Source: Opitutaceae bacterium UBA2377
GTDB lineage: Bacteria > Verrucomicrobiota > Verrucomicrobiia > Opitutales > Opitutaceae
Direction of reading: 5' to 3'
Length of the DNA stretch: 64,000 bases
Assembly: GCA_002344205.1 (NCBI GenBank)
Contig: DDSZ01000039.1
Location: forward strand, 190,299-254,298
The notes beneath the pieces are model-generated. The model did not search any database. It was given only the letters and a program-made list of their open reading frames with translations, and was not told the origin of the DNA. Made by a program: the position numbers and the translations under genes. Positions 8,554-17,237 of the stretch are shown here, one piece after another; positions within the stretch are counted from its first letter, which is position 1, and every line of letters starts with the position of its first letter.

Positions 8554-8881
8554 CTCCTCATTCCTGGAATTGTGCCATTCCAAGGTAACGTTGCGTATAA
8601 TTCCTTTTCTCAATCCGTCCACCGTCTGCTGTCTTACCGTAAGCTCCGTCCACTGCCCTCCGTGCCTCTTTCCGAAAACCGTCCACCGTCCACCTCACCT
8701 GAGGCGCCGCCGCGGGACGAGCCGCGCCATAGCCTCCAAGGCGACGGCGGGCTATCGCTACGCCTGCGCGCCTGGGATTGCCAACGACCGCCAAACCCAC
8801 CACATCAGCCAACGTCTCCGACTGACATCAAACGTGGAGCAGTTCCGGCGTCCCTTTCACTCCCATAACAAACTTGCGCAA
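8554..8881. other. Repeat-rich spacer upstream of a membrane glycosyltransferase
   Basis: This 328-bp gap has no supported gene. It carries heptamer units CCGTCCA at 8615 and again at 8679 and 8686, with degenerate units between, followed by a GC-rich imperfect palindrome (about 8706-8765: GCCGCGGGAC, then CGCCATAGCCTCCAAGGCG, then GACGGCGGGC). A related palindrome is found inside a coding region at about 12333-12385. Confidence 0.55.
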
Positions 8882-10765
8882 ATGACCTCCGCGGTTCTTG
8901 GCAACGACGCTCCAGCAGCAGCCCCGCCCAGCGTGAACCAGACCGGGCGAATGGCCCGGCTGACCCTAGGTGCGGGCGTCGCCACAACCATTGGGCTGAT
9001 TTACTGGCTGTTGCTGCTCTGTGGTTACGGCATCGAGTTCTCCGATGAAGGTTACTACCTGAACTGGATCGCCCATCCAGAGCTTTACCCTGCGTCGCAC
9101 ACCCAGTTCGGCTTCGTCTTTCATCCGTTATACGAATTGACCGGCCGGAATATAGTCGCACTGCGTCAGCTCAATGTGCTCCTCACGTTCGGTGCCGGCT
9201 GGTTGTTCTTCGCCAGCCTGCTCGCAGGATTCCCGATGCGATCACAGGGTGACCGCTTAGCGATGGCCTGCCTGGCCTTTGTCCTGGCGAGTTCAGCGCT
9301 AGCGGTCTTCCGGGTCTGGCTCCCGACGCCCAATTACAACACCCTGGCCTTTCAAGGTCTGCTGCTCGGCTCAGCCGGTGCCTGTCTGGCGTGTGCGGCG
9401 ACTAAGCGGGCCCACTGGATCGGCTCTGTCCTGCTCGGTATTGGTCTCTGGCTGACCTTCATGGGCAAGCCGACAACCATGGCCGTGGCCGGGCTGTTAT
9501 GGCTAACCGGGATTGTCGCTTATGGTCGAATCTCATGGCACCAGTTCTGCACCACGGGGATCATTGCGCTCTCTCTTGTGGTGCTTTCGGCTTTGGCAAT
9601 TGATGGCTCCATCTCAGGGTTCGTGAACCGCCTCGCGATCGGAGCATCTGATTTGGAGAAACTACAGGGTGGGCACACTCTGGCGGAAATACTGCGTCTG
9701 GAGAATTTTCACCTTAACCTTGCCGAAAAGCGCCTGTTCTGGCTCGGCACGGGCCTGGTATTCACGAGCGGCTACCTTGTTTCGGCGGGGTGGCACGCGT
9801 TGCGGCTGGCTGGCTTCGGCCTTGCCTTGGCTGGCATCGCCGCGCTGTGGATCTCGCTGGCCGTTTGCCATCGCCTCGGTTATTCACTCGCCGACGTGCT
9901 GGGTTTTGAACTCACGCAGGGCCTTTCATACACGGCGGACGGCAGCTGGTTCATCAAGTATTTGTTCACCAATTTGGTCTTGTTCTTTTTGCCGGCAGGG
10001 TCGTTCTTGGTTTTCTTATTTAGGATACGCAGCCTGCCACGGGTCCGCCCGATTGTTGCCGTGCTCTGCCTGCTCTGTTTGCCTTATGCCTTCGCCTTCG
10101 GCAGCAACACATATTATTGGTGGAAGATTGGCGGCGCGGTCGCGTTCTGGTGTGCCGCCGGTCTGACCTTGGTCTGGCCCGATCCCGCCAAAGGGTGCTC
10201 TTGGACGCGCGGCGTCCCATTGGCACTGTTCACTGTTGTCGGAGTCTTCCTGTCTCTCATGCTGGCCACAGAAGCCCCCTACCGGCAGCATTTTCCCCTC
10301 CGGGCTAATACAGTCTCACTGCTGACCGCCGAGCAGCATGTCATCCGGGTATCCGCCGATACGCAGCGCTATGTGTCCCAAATGCGAGCACTGCTCGAAG
10401 AAAACGGCTTCAAACCGAATGATCCTTGGATTGATCTGAGCGGACGTCACCCAACCTTGGCTGTCCTTGTCGGAGCACGTCACTTGGGACTAGCATGGCT
10501 CCCCGGTGGCTATCCCGGTAGCAAAGACATCGTACAGGTCGGCCTTGATCGTGTCCCGGCCGAACTACTGCGCCAGGCATGGGTCTTGACCGAGCCCGGT
10601 GGCAGGCGAAGTCTTTCCCCGGAACTCTTGCATCGCTACGGCCTTGATCTCGAGTGCAACTACCTCTTGGTCGGCACGATTGAATCCCCGCTTGGCGAGT
10701 ACTCCACATCGGTCATTCAGCGCATCTACAAACCCCTGCCTTCGGACCCGCCTAGCCTGAATTGA
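8882..10765 (+). CDS. Multispanning GT-C-like glycosyltransferase or membrane protein
   Basis: A 627-residue integral membrane protein with roughly ten hydrophobic helices in the first 430 residues and a soluble C-terminal domain. After the first helix comes a loop with FSDEGYYLNW, an acidic Asp-Glu pair in the first extracytoplasmic loop like that of polyprenyl-phosphate-sugar-dependent GT-C enzymes (PMT/ArnT class). Start chosen at ATG 8882, because upstream in-frame sequence is the repeat-filled spacer and reads as low complexity. It ends at 10765, overlapping an in-frame TTG of the next gene. No exact family or acceptor is recognised; the role in glycan modification is inferred from context. 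Confidence 0.7.
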   Translation: MTSAVLGNDAPAAAPPSVNQTGRMARLTLGAGVATTIGLIYWLLLLCGYGIEFSDEGYYLNWIAHPELYPASHTQFGFVFHPLYELTGRNIVALRQLNVLLTFGAGWLFFASLLAGFPMRSQGDRLAMACLAFVLASSALAVFRVWLPTPNYNTLAFQGLLLGSAGACLACAATKRAHWIGSVLLGIGLWLTFMGKPTTMAVAGLLWLTGIVAYGRISWHQFCTTGIIALSLVVLSALAIDGSISGFVNRLAIGASDLEKLQGGHTLAEILRLENFHLNLAEKRLFWLGTGLVFTSGYLVSAGWHALRLAGFGLALAGIAALWISLAVCHRLGYSLADVLGFELTQGLSYTADGSWFIKYLFTNLVLFFLPAGSFLVFLFRIRSLPRVRPIVAVLCLLCLPYAFAFGSNTYYWWKIGGAVAFWCAAGLTLVWPDPAKGCSWTRGVPLALFTVVGVFLSLMLATEAPYRQHFPLRANTVSLLTAEQHVIRVSADTQRYVSQMRALLEENGFKPNDPWIDLSGRHPTLAVLVGARHLGLAWLPGGYPGSKDIVQVGLDRVPAELLRQAWVLTEPGGRRSLSPELLHRYGLDLECNYLLVGTIESPLGEYSTSVIQRIYKPLPSDPPSLN

Positions 10766-10776
10766 CCGGGAAAGCC

Positions 10777-13431
10777 ATGCTCATCCCGCAGTCACCGCTC
10801 GTGTTTCGGCGCATTCTCTGGACCTACTTTCGGAGCGGCTGGGCGTTCCTGATTCCCTACCTCATCGCCTACCTGCTGTATGCGTGGCTGGATTTACCCG
10901 TAAATCCAGTTGGAGCAGGGAGTATGGAGAATGGAGCAGGGCAAAGCATCTCCGAGTCGGACTTTCTCCCTTCTTCCTTCTCCTTTCTTCCCTCCCCTCC
11001 TTCCCTCCTCCACGTCTATTGGGCGCTACACGCGATCCATGTGATGATGGCAGGCGTCGCCCTGTGGCATTGGTGGCGGGATCGGGCTTCCGGCTTAAAG
11101 CTTAACGCTTATCACTTACCGCTTACCGCTTATCGCTTACCGCTTTCAGCACTCGCTCCCTGGCTCCTGCTCGCGCTGCTTTTCTTCATCCCCGGCCTCT
11201 ACCTCGAATGGCCGTCCGATCCTTGGGAGCACCTTCGCCGGATCAACGAGTGGCACGCGCACAGCTTGGTGACGGAGCATTCGGCCTGGAAAAAATCCAG
11301 TTACTTCCTGCCGTACAGCCTCACCGGCTTCACCACCGGGCTCACCCAACTCAGTTGGCTCAATGTTTACTACACCGCCGTGTGTCTCCTGCTCAGTTGG
11401 CAGTATTACCGCCTGGCGCGGGCGGTGGGTCTTGGCGAGCGTGCCGCATTTATCTTCGTCATCCTGCAGGCGCTGCTGATGGGCAACAACGTGTTCTCGT
11501 TTTACCGTTACTACGGGCTTTCCAGCAGTATCTTCGCGCAGCTTGGTGCCGTCGCGCTGACGCGGATCGCACTGGAGTTCGCTGGGAGAAGAGCATCTCT
11601 CGATCCGAGTTTTGGCCACAAAGAGGCACAAAAAGTCACAAAAGATTCCCCCTCACCGAGCGCCTACCGACCACCGCTTAGTGCTTACCGCCCTGTCCTC
11701 CGTAGCTTCAGCGAAGGCGGATACTCGCTTATCGCTTCAGTGCCAGCCCTGCTGGCGCTGACCGCCTTCAACCACCCCCAAGGTCTCGGCATTGCCGGGC
11801 TCGGGGTACTGGCCGTCATCGTCTGGCGACTGATCGAGTGGAAACGCTCGATGATTGGCTGGCTGGCCCTCGCCGCCTCGCTTGCGAGCGTGGCCACTGT
11901 GCTGTGGTTTCCCCGCCATCCGGCGATTGATGAAATCTATCGCCCGGAGGGTTGGCTGAACGCGTGGTACGGCTTCAACCTGTTCTCAACCTCGTCGCCG
12001 GCGTTCGAGCGCAGCCTGCACATCCTCGGCGCTTTCGGGGCACTCAACCTCATCCTCGGCCTCTGGCTGATCGTGCGCCGCAACCACGTCGTCGGCTGGC
12101 TGACGCTGATGCCCGTGCTTGCGCTCGCCCTGCCCTGCTTCGCCCTGCCCTTCGCCCATGTGGTGGTATCGCAAACCCACGCGGAAAACATCGTCACCTT
12201 CCACCGCTTCCTCCTCGCGGTGCCGCTGGGTCTCGCAGCGGTCGCAGCCTTTTCACGCAGTGGCTTCGCCTACACACCTGCGGCCTATCACGGTGTAGCA
12301 AGCTCACCTTCCTCGCCTGCGGCCCTGCCGCGGGACCCTCGCCCTAGCTATCGTATGACGATAGCGACGGCGGGCCTCCCCTGCGCCCTGCTTCTCGCGC
12401 TATGCTTTTCCCCCGGTTCCTCCGCCTACAACCGCCTCTGGCACAGTCTGCAGGTGACGCCCGATGATCTGGCCCTCCGTCATTTCACTGCTGTCTGGAC
12501 CCCGGAAAATCGGGCTTTGGCGCAAGCGCCCGACACGCTGTTGATCGGTCACCCCATGGGCGCCAAAGTGCAGGAAGCTTTTTCACCCAGCCCATATTGG
12601 TATCGCTTCCGACCGATTCATGACCCCATCCCGGTTTCAGAAATCGAACATCGGCTCGACTGGCTGAGAGCACTCTCTCCTGAAGAATGGAAAGCATCCG
12701 AGACGGATGCATCACAAAGCTGGCAAATTTTTGCGCGGATTGGCCGGGACGATCCATCGGCCCGGTTACATGTGGATTTTACCACCAGCAACACCCCGTG
12801 GATGAGCCTTGGCGGGAGCGGACCGAAATTCACGTTCGCCAGTGGACAACTGGTCATCAGCAATCCCTTGGGCGCGGCCAGCTATGTCTTTAACCCCGAG
12901 TTGATCCCGGTTGATCATAGCAAGCGCTATCGCCTCACCAGCAGCCTTCGCCAGACCGGTGATTCCGCCGCCACCAATTATCTCGCCGTGGTCTGGTATG
13001 ACCGGGATGGCCGTCTGCTTCAATCCCATGCCCCCCAGCCCGAAGGTGCAGGCGCACCTGTCGGTTGGTCAAATGGCACCTACAGCTACTACGGGCTGAC
13101 TAGCCAGCCCGCTCCGCCGGAGTGGACAGCCTACACCATTACATTCGGCTTGGGAGAACCAGTCGCCATCCCCGCCAATGCCGCTTACTTTAGGATTGGT
13201 GCTCTGCTCAATTACAGCTCCACGCCTGACACCGTCGTGGAGTTGACCCGGGGCATACTGAAAGTGAAACTACTGCATGAAAACATGCTCATAGTATTTC
13301 CCGGCAGAGAACCAATGATAACTCACACATCTCAAACCGCTCAACTTTCCCGCCATTGGCAACCACAACAGGCCGCGTGGGGGTACGGGGGCAGCGCAGA
13401 GATTTTGCGGCACTTGTTACCCAAAGAGTGA
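10777..13431 (+). CDS. Membrane GT-C-like protein with C-terminal beta-sandwich, carrying in-frame repeat insertions
   Basis: An 884-residue protein, probably a polyprenyl-phosphate-sugar glycosyltransferase. About twelve membrane helices lie in the first two thirds; the loop after the helix ending FFIPGLYLEW carries DPWEHLRRINEW. The C-terminal 230 residues look like a carbohydrate-binding-module-type jelly roll (LHVDFTTSNTPWMSLGG to the end). Loops between helices are enlarged by repeat DNA at 10912-11114, 11093-11148, 11617-11740 and about 12255-12390, all without stops. The loops read as low complexity, for example the 7-residue repeats TAYRLPL and SAYRPPL/SAYRPVL. Start: ATG 10777, or an in-frame TTG at 10762 that overlaps the previous stop. 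Confidence 0.72.
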   Translation: MLIPQSPLVFRRILWTYFRSGWAFLIPYLIAYLLYAWLDLPVNPVGAGSMENGAGQSISESDFLPSSFSFLPSPPSLLHVYWALHAIHVMMAGVALWHWWRDRASGLKLNAYHLPLTAYRLPLSALAPWLLLALLFFIPGLYLEWPSDPWEHLRRINEWHAHSLVTEHSAWKKSSYFLPYSLTGFTTGLTQLSWLNVYYTAVCLLLSWQYYRLARAVGLGERAAFIFVILQALLMGNNVFSFYRYYGLSSSIFAQLGAVALTRIALEFAGRRASLDPSFGHKEAQKVTKDSPSPSAYRPPLSAYRPVLRSFSEGGYSLIASVPALLALTAFNHPQGLGIAGLGVLAVIVWRLIEWKRSMIGWLALAASLASVATVLWFPRHPAIDEIYRPEGWLNAWYGFNLFSTSSPAFERSLHILGAFGALNLILGLWLIVRRNHVVGWLTLMPVLALALPCFALPFAHVVVSQTHAENIVTFHRFLLAVPLGLAAVAAFSRSGFAYTPAAYHGVASSPSSPAALPRDPRPSYRMTIATAGLPCALLLALCFSPGSSAYNRLWHSLQVTPDDLALRHFTAVWTPENRALAQAPDTLLIGHPMGAKVQEAFSPSPYWYRFRPIHDPIPVSEIEHRLDWLRALSPEEWKASETDASQSWQIFARIGRDDPSARLHVDFTTSNTPWMSLGGSGPKFTFASGQLVISNPLGAASYVFNPELIPVDHSKRYRLTSSLRQTGDSAATNYLAVVWYDRDGRLLQSHAPQPEGAGAPVGWSNGTYSYYGLTSQPAPPEWTAYTITFGLGEPVAIPANAAYFRIGALLNYSSTPDTVVELTRGILKVKLLHENMLIVFPGREPMITHTSQTAQLSRHWQPQQAAWGYGGSAEILRHLLPKE
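10912..11114. repeat. Purine then pyrimidine heptamer array inside a coding region, running into the next array
   Basis: Tandem 7-mers GGAGCAG, GGAGTAT, GGAGAAT, GGAGCAG (10912-10939) are followed 26 nt later by the pyrimidine 7-mers CTCCCTT, CTTCCTT, CTCCTTT, CTTCCCT, CCCCTCC, TTCCCTC, CTCCACG (10966-11014). The two halves are roughly inverse complements. They encode a Gly/Ser/Pro-rich loop between membrane helices. Normal coding sequence (about 11015-11092) separates this from the next array. Confidence 0.7.
11093..11148. repeat. Eight-unit heptamer array inside a coding region
   Basis: Eight uninterrupted 7-mers: GCTTAAA, GCTTAAC, GCTTATC, ACTTACC, GCTTACC, GCTTATC, GCTTACC, GCTTTCA. Three units make 21 bp, so translation gives a 7-residue period (NAYHLPL, TAYRLPL, then SALAP). 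This is the clearest array in the window. Confidence 0.85.
11617..11740. repeat. Composite period-10 and heptamer repeat inside a coding region
   Basis: A period-10 array (CACAAAGAGG, CACAAAAAGT, CACAAAAGAT; 11617-11646) is followed by heptamers GCCTACC, GACCACC, GCTTAGT, GCTTACC (11662-11689), then GCTTATC and GCTTCAG (11727-11740). It encodes a hydrophilic loop with SAYRPPL and SAYRPVL, the same 7-residue period as in the 11093 array. Confidence 0.75.
12255..12390. repeat. Palindromic element inside a coding region
   Basis: An inverted pair CTACAC/GTGTAG (about 12268-12299) is followed by GCCGCGGGAC, an inner GCTATCGT/ACGATAGC palindrome, and GACGGCGGGC (about 12335-12377). The outer words match those in the intergenic element at about 8715-8755. 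It encodes a loop between two membrane helices. Confidence 0.55.
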
Positions 13432-13450
13432 GGTCGATCGAGTGAGCTAC

Positions 13451-14710
13451 TCAATAGCGCCCGGCGCTTTGCAACACGCCTTGAACTACTGATCCGGTTT
13501 TAGCAATTTCAGCCTCTGTCAGTGTAGGGTGGACCAAAAACATCAGGCTGGTATCACCCAGCTCTCGGGCCACAGGCAAACGCTGGACGGGACGCCAGCG
13601 AGTGTCATCAAAGGCTTTTTCTAAGTACACCTCGCTACAACTGCCCTGATAGCAGGGCACTCCTTGTGCGTTAATAGCCTCGATAATGCGGTCACGGCTC
13701 CAGCCTGGAGCTAGGTTCTGCGGGCGCACGTAAGTATAAAACTTGTACTGTGCATGCACACAACCCTTGGCGCACGATTGGATGCCACCAGCCCCGCTGC
13801 CGGTGGTACATGCGTTTGAAGCGGAAGCCCCACTGCAGCCCAGTTGCGGCAAGCGTACTGGGCCATCTTCGGCTGCAAACGGTCTAAGCACTTCCGCTAG
13901 CATGGCCGCATTGGCCTGTCGGCAGGCTGTCCAGTCGGCCATACGGCGCAACTGTATGCGGCCAATGGTGGCCTGCATTTCGAGCATGCGCCAATTGGTG
14001 CCAAAGCTTTCGTGCAGCCACCTAAAACCCGGCGGGTGCTGACGCTCGTACACGGCCGCATAGCTCTTGCCGTGATCCTTGAAGCTCCACATGGAGCGCC
14101 ACAGAGCCTCGTCGTTGGTGGTGACCATACCACCCTCACCACCGGTAGTCATGATCTTGTCTTGGCAAAAACTCCAGGCACCCACGTGTCCAATGCTGCC
14201 GACACTACGCCCCTTGTAACAAGCGCCATGGGCTTGGGCGCAATCTTCAATGACCTTCAGATCGTGACGGGCCGCGAGAGTCATGATCGGGTCCATGTCG
14301 CAGGGCCAACCAGCCAAATGCACGCAGATGACCGCACGGGTAGCAGGTGTCAGCACCGCGGCAATCGAGAGCGCGGTGATATTTCCACTTTCGGCATCCA
14401 CATCGGCAAACACCGGCTTTGCACCTGTGTTCACCACGCATGATACACTGGCAATGAAAGTGCGCGGAGTGACTACCACCTCATCCCCTGGGCCTATACC
14501 AAGTGCTTTCAGTGCCACGTCCAGCGCCAAGGTGCCGTTGGCCAGTGCCACTGCGTGGCGGGTGCCGGCCCAAGCTGCGAACTCCTTTTCAAACTCCCGA
14601 CATTCGGTGCCCGTCCAGTAGTTCACCTTGTTGCTTAGCAAAACGCGCTGAATGGCGTCGGCTTCTTCAGCGGTGAACTGAGGCCAAGGTGAAAAAAGGG
14701 TGTTTAACAT
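13451..14710 (-). CDS. PLP-dependent sugar aminotransferase (DegT/PglE type)
   Basis: A 419-residue DegT/DnrJ/EryC1 aminotransferase. The PLP lysine sits in SFCQDKIMTTGGEGG near residues 185-200, preceded by VIEDCAQAHGA. It is predicted to aminate C4 of the UDP-4-keto-6-deoxy sugar made by the WbpM-type enzyme. A strong Shine-Dalgarno (TTGAGGTAA, 7 nt before the ATG at 14710) is unusual here. A Cys- and Gly-rich insert of about 25 residues (CSGASASNACTTGSG onward) separates two conserved segments and is not expected in the family. Third-position AT content is higher than in the flanking plus-strand genes, suggesting transfer. It is followed by a convergent gene only 19 nt away. Confidence 0.9.
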   Translation of the reverse strand: MLNTLFSPWPQFTAEEADAIQRVLLSNKVNYWTGTECREFEKEFAAWAGTRHAVALANGTLALDVALKALGIGPGDEVVVTPRTFIASVSCVVNTGAKPVFADVDAESGNITALSIAAVLTPATRAVICVHLAGWPCDMDPIMTLAARHDLKVIEDCAQAHGACYKGRSVGSIGHVGAWSFCQDKIMTTGGEGGMVTTNDEALWRSMWSFKDHGKSYAAVYERQHPPGFRWLHESFGTNWRMLEMQATIGRIQLRRMADWTACRQANAAMLAEVLRPFAAEDGPVRLPQLGCSGASASNACTTGSGAGGIQSCAKGCVHAQYKFYTYVRPQNLAPGWSRDRIIEAINAQGVPCYQGSCSEVYLEKAFDDTRWRPVQRLPVARELGDTSLMFLVHPTLTEAEIAKTGSVVQGVLQSAGRY

Positions 14711-14719
14711 AAACTTACC

Positions 14720-15370
14720 TCAAGGCTTTTCCATCTGCCGTGCCGGGTTACCAACCACCGTAACATTAGGCGGTACACTTTTTGTAACCACAGCACCCAT
14801 ACCTACTACTGCACCGCGGCCTATCACCAAGGGCTTACCGTGCTGCCCCTGTTTGATAATGGCACCAGCACCGATGTAAACATGATCTTCCACTACCACG
14901 TTACCGTTACATTTAACGCCTGGAGCAAAGGTAACATAATCCCCAATCACACAATCGTGCTCCACATAGCTGTAGATATTCGCGTGGAAATGTTTGCCTA
15001 TGCAAATGTTACTGGTGAGGGTGACGAAGGGGCACAAAATGGCGCCTTCACCCAGCCGCACCTCGTCCAACTGCACCACATTGGAGGCTCGCACCTCAAA
15101 AAACTGCACCGAGTCCACGGTGCAGCGTTCCACCAACTTCTGGCGCAGGGAGCTGTTCGCAATGGCAATGTTAACATGCCGGCTACTGGCAGGCTGCGCG
15201 AGCCATTCGGTGTAGGTGAGTATTCTATGGCCATTGCACTCGGCAGCGGGTGGATTATCGTCGACAAATACCAACTGGTGCGGCTCGCCACTGGCAGCCC
15301 ATTGCTGCCGGGCCAGAGGCATAACCCCCCGGCCGCAGCCGCTGGCGCCGAAGATTGCGACATGCTTCAT
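14720..15370 (-). CDS. Sugar N-acetyltransferase (PglD/NeuD family)
   Basis: A 216-residue acyltransferase expected to acetylate the C4 amino group using acetyl-CoA, giving a UDP-diNAc-bacillosamine-type sugar. The N-terminal Rossmann-like domain starts VAIFGASGCGRGV; a left-handed beta-helix with hexapeptide repeats follows (about residues 95-210). The catalytic His region is YSYVEHDCVIGDYV, with the typical closing VVGNPAR. Length matches PglD (about 195-215). It overlaps the upstream transferase gene by 4 nt. Confidence 0.9.
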   Translation of the reverse strand: MKHVAIFGASGCGRGVMPLARQQWAASGEPHQLVFVDDNPPAAECNGHRILTYTEWLAQPASSRHVNIAIANSSLRQKLVERCTVDSVQFFEVRASNVVQLDEVRLGEGAILCPFVTLTSNICIGKHFHANIYSYVEHDCVIGDYVTFAPGVKCNGNVVVEDHVYIGAGAIIKQGQHGKPLVIGRGAVVGMGAVVTKSVPPNVTVVGNPARQMEKP

Positions 15371-15981
15371 GTTTGGTGCTCCTGGGCTTTGCCGCCGGTA
15401 AACCGGGACATAGTGGCCTCGCCTTCAGCGCTGATACCATCGCGCATCAGCACTTTTTTAACAGTCAACCAGAGAATCTTGATATCCAGCCACAGGTTAC
15501 GGTGGTCCACGTACCACACGTCGAGCTTGAACTTGTCTTCCCAGCTGATGGCGTTGCGCCCATTCACCTGCGCCCAGCCGGTGATGCCTGGACGCACCGC
15601 GTGGCGGCGGGCCTGTTCGGGTGTGTATAACGGCAGGTATTCCATTAGCAAGGGACGCGGACCGACTAGGCTCATATCACCTTTAAGTACGTTCCACAAT
15701 TCAGGCAGTTCGTCCAGACTGCTAGCGCGCAGAAAGCGGCCAAAAGGCGTCAAGCGCACAGCATCGGACAACAGTTGACCATCGGGACCGCACTCATCGC
15801 TCATAGTGCGTAACTTCAGCATTTCAAATGGCTTGCCATGCATGCCAGGGCGCATCTGGCGGAAAAAAACCGGGTTACCCAGCTTGCGCCGTACCATCCA
15901 CATCAGCACCAGTAGGGGCAAAGCCAAGGACAGGAGTCCTAAGGCCGAAAGCATCAAGTCAAACAGGCGTTTCATGGCCAT
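15367..15981 (-). CDS. Initiating sugar-phosphate transferase (PglC-like)
   Basis: A roughly 204-residue monotopic phosphoglycosyl transferase that loads the first sugar phosphate onto undecaprenyl phosphate. An N-terminal re-entrant hydrophobic helix (KRLFDLMLSALGLLSLALPLLVL) is followed by the conserved FFRQMRPG, LKLRTM, SLDELPELWNVLKGDMSLVGPRPL and RPGITGWAQVNGRN. The short form without extra membrane helices matches PglC, not WbaP. With the pglD/pglE homologues it points to diNAc-bacillosamine as the first residue of the repeat. Start: ATG 15981 in a TGATG junction with the previous stop, or ATG 15975. Confidence 0.93.
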   Translation of the reverse strand: MAMKRLFDLMLSALGLLSLALPLLVLMWMVRRKLGNPVFFRQMRPGMHGKPFEMLKLRTMSDECGPDGQLLSDAVRLTPFGRFLRASSLDELPELWNVLKGDMSLVGPRPLLMEYLPLYTPEQARRHAVRPGITGWAQVNGRNAISWEDKFKLDVWYVDHRNLWLDIKILWLTVKKVLMRDGISAEGEATMSRFTGGKAQEHQT

Positions 15982-17237
15982 CAACGGTTATGCGCCAGTT
16001 GTCTAAACAGATCATCAAACCGCTTAACGCCCACAGACAAAGCCATGCGTTGTCGATAAAAAGCTTTGGCCCGTTCGCCCATGGCTGCCAAAATTTCGGG
16101 ACTGGTCTTAGCCAGCTGCTCTGCAGCCTGAGCCAAAGCCTGCGGATTTTCTGGTTCGGCTACCACACCACCGCCGGACGCCTTGACCAAATCGCCGGCA
16201 TCACCACCCACGGCCATCAATAGCGGCTTGCCTGCAGCCATGTAGGCTTGGGTTTTGGACGGAATGGTAATCTCGAACAAAGGGTCTTTGCGTAAATGCA
16301 CCAAGAGCGCGTCAGCAGCTTGCAGATAGACACCCACCTCGGCCATGGATACCGCTGGCAAGAAAGCTACGTTGCGCAATTGACGACGCGCCGACTCAGC
16401 CTTCAACCGTTCCACTTCTACACCGCTGCCCAGCATCATCCAGTGCACACAGCTGCCTTGCTCTTGCAGCAATTCAGCCGCTTTAAGTACTGCGTCCAAT
16501 GCCTGAGCTTTGCCCATATTGCCGGCAAAAAGAATGCGAAACTTGCCTCTCGCAGCGAAAGCAGCTGGCACATGCGCAAATGGAGCGGTCAGTGACGATT
16601 CATCAGCCCAATTGTACACTACGCTCAATTTTGCTTCGGGCACTCCCCGTTGCAATAAAAGGCGCATGAACCCTGGTGAAAGCACCACAATTCGATCTAC
16701 GCAGCGGTATACCCAATTGCAAAGCGCATCCACCAAGCGCAATGCGCAAGGATTGGTCAGCATGCCCGTGGCTTGCAAGGAATCGGGCCAAATGTCCTGT
16801 ATGTCGTACACTACCGGGATACGCCGGATGAGTCGCACTATGCTAGCCGCCATCCCCACCGTTAGCGGCGGGTGATAGGCATATATCACATCAGCACGCT
16901 TGGCCATAAACAGGCCATAAAACAGCGCCGAAGCGGCAAAGCTGGCGTAATTTAGCACTCTTTTAAAAGCGGATTGGTCGTGGTTGGGGTACAGCGGCAA
17001 GCGAGTGATGTGCACGCCGTCGATCACCTCGCGCTGCAACCATTTAACTTTGTAGCCGGGGTAAATCTTACCTCCGGGGTAGTTGGGAAACCCTGTCAGC
17101 ACCTCCACTTCGAAGCCCCGTTGAATTAGCGCTCGGGCAAATACCAAGCCTTTGAAAGTTGGCTCAGGATCAAACCACTGGGTCAGTAGTAAGACGCGCG
17201 AGGGCTTTGACACAGGCACCTTCAGTATTTTTTCCAC
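15981..17237 (-). CDS. GT4-family glycosyltransferase (WbuB/PglA-like)
   Basis: A 418-residue GT-B fold retaining glycosyltransferase. The N-terminal domain opens with [22 protein letters not shown]; the C-terminal domain has [20 protein letters not shown] and the nucleotide-binding segment [21 protein letters not shown], a common WbuB-type variant of the E-x7-E motif. It probably adds the second sugar of the repeat, plausibly the FucNAc derivative made by the adjoining fnl genes. Start is a GTG at 17237 overlapping the fnlC stop by 16 nt; a GTG at 17219 is also possible. Confidence 0.9.
   Translation of the reverse strand: MEKILKVPVSKPSRVLLLTQWFDPEPTFKGLVFARALIQRGFEVEVLTGFPNYPGGKIYPGYKVKWLQREVIDGVHITRLPLYPNHDQSAFKRVLNYASFAASALFYGLFMAKRADVIYAYHPPLTVGMAASIVRLIRRIPVVYDIQDIWPDSLQATGMLTNPCALRLVDALCNWVYRCVDRIVVLSPGFMRLLLQRGVPEAKLSVVYNWADESSLTAPFAHVPAAFAARGKFRILFAGNMGKAQALDAVLKAAELLQEQGSCVHWMMLGSGVEVERLKAESARRQLRNVAFLPAVSMAEVGVYLQAADALLVHLRKDPLFEITIPSKTQAYMAAGKPLLMAVGGDAGDLVKASGGGVVAEPENPQALAQAAEQLAKTSPEILAAMGERAKAFYRQRMALSVGVKRFDDLFRQLAHNR

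Noticed and set aside
11093..11148. Regular repeats considered as a CRISPR array
   Set aside because: Units are 7 bp with no spacers, they lie in an open reading frame, and no cas genes are present.
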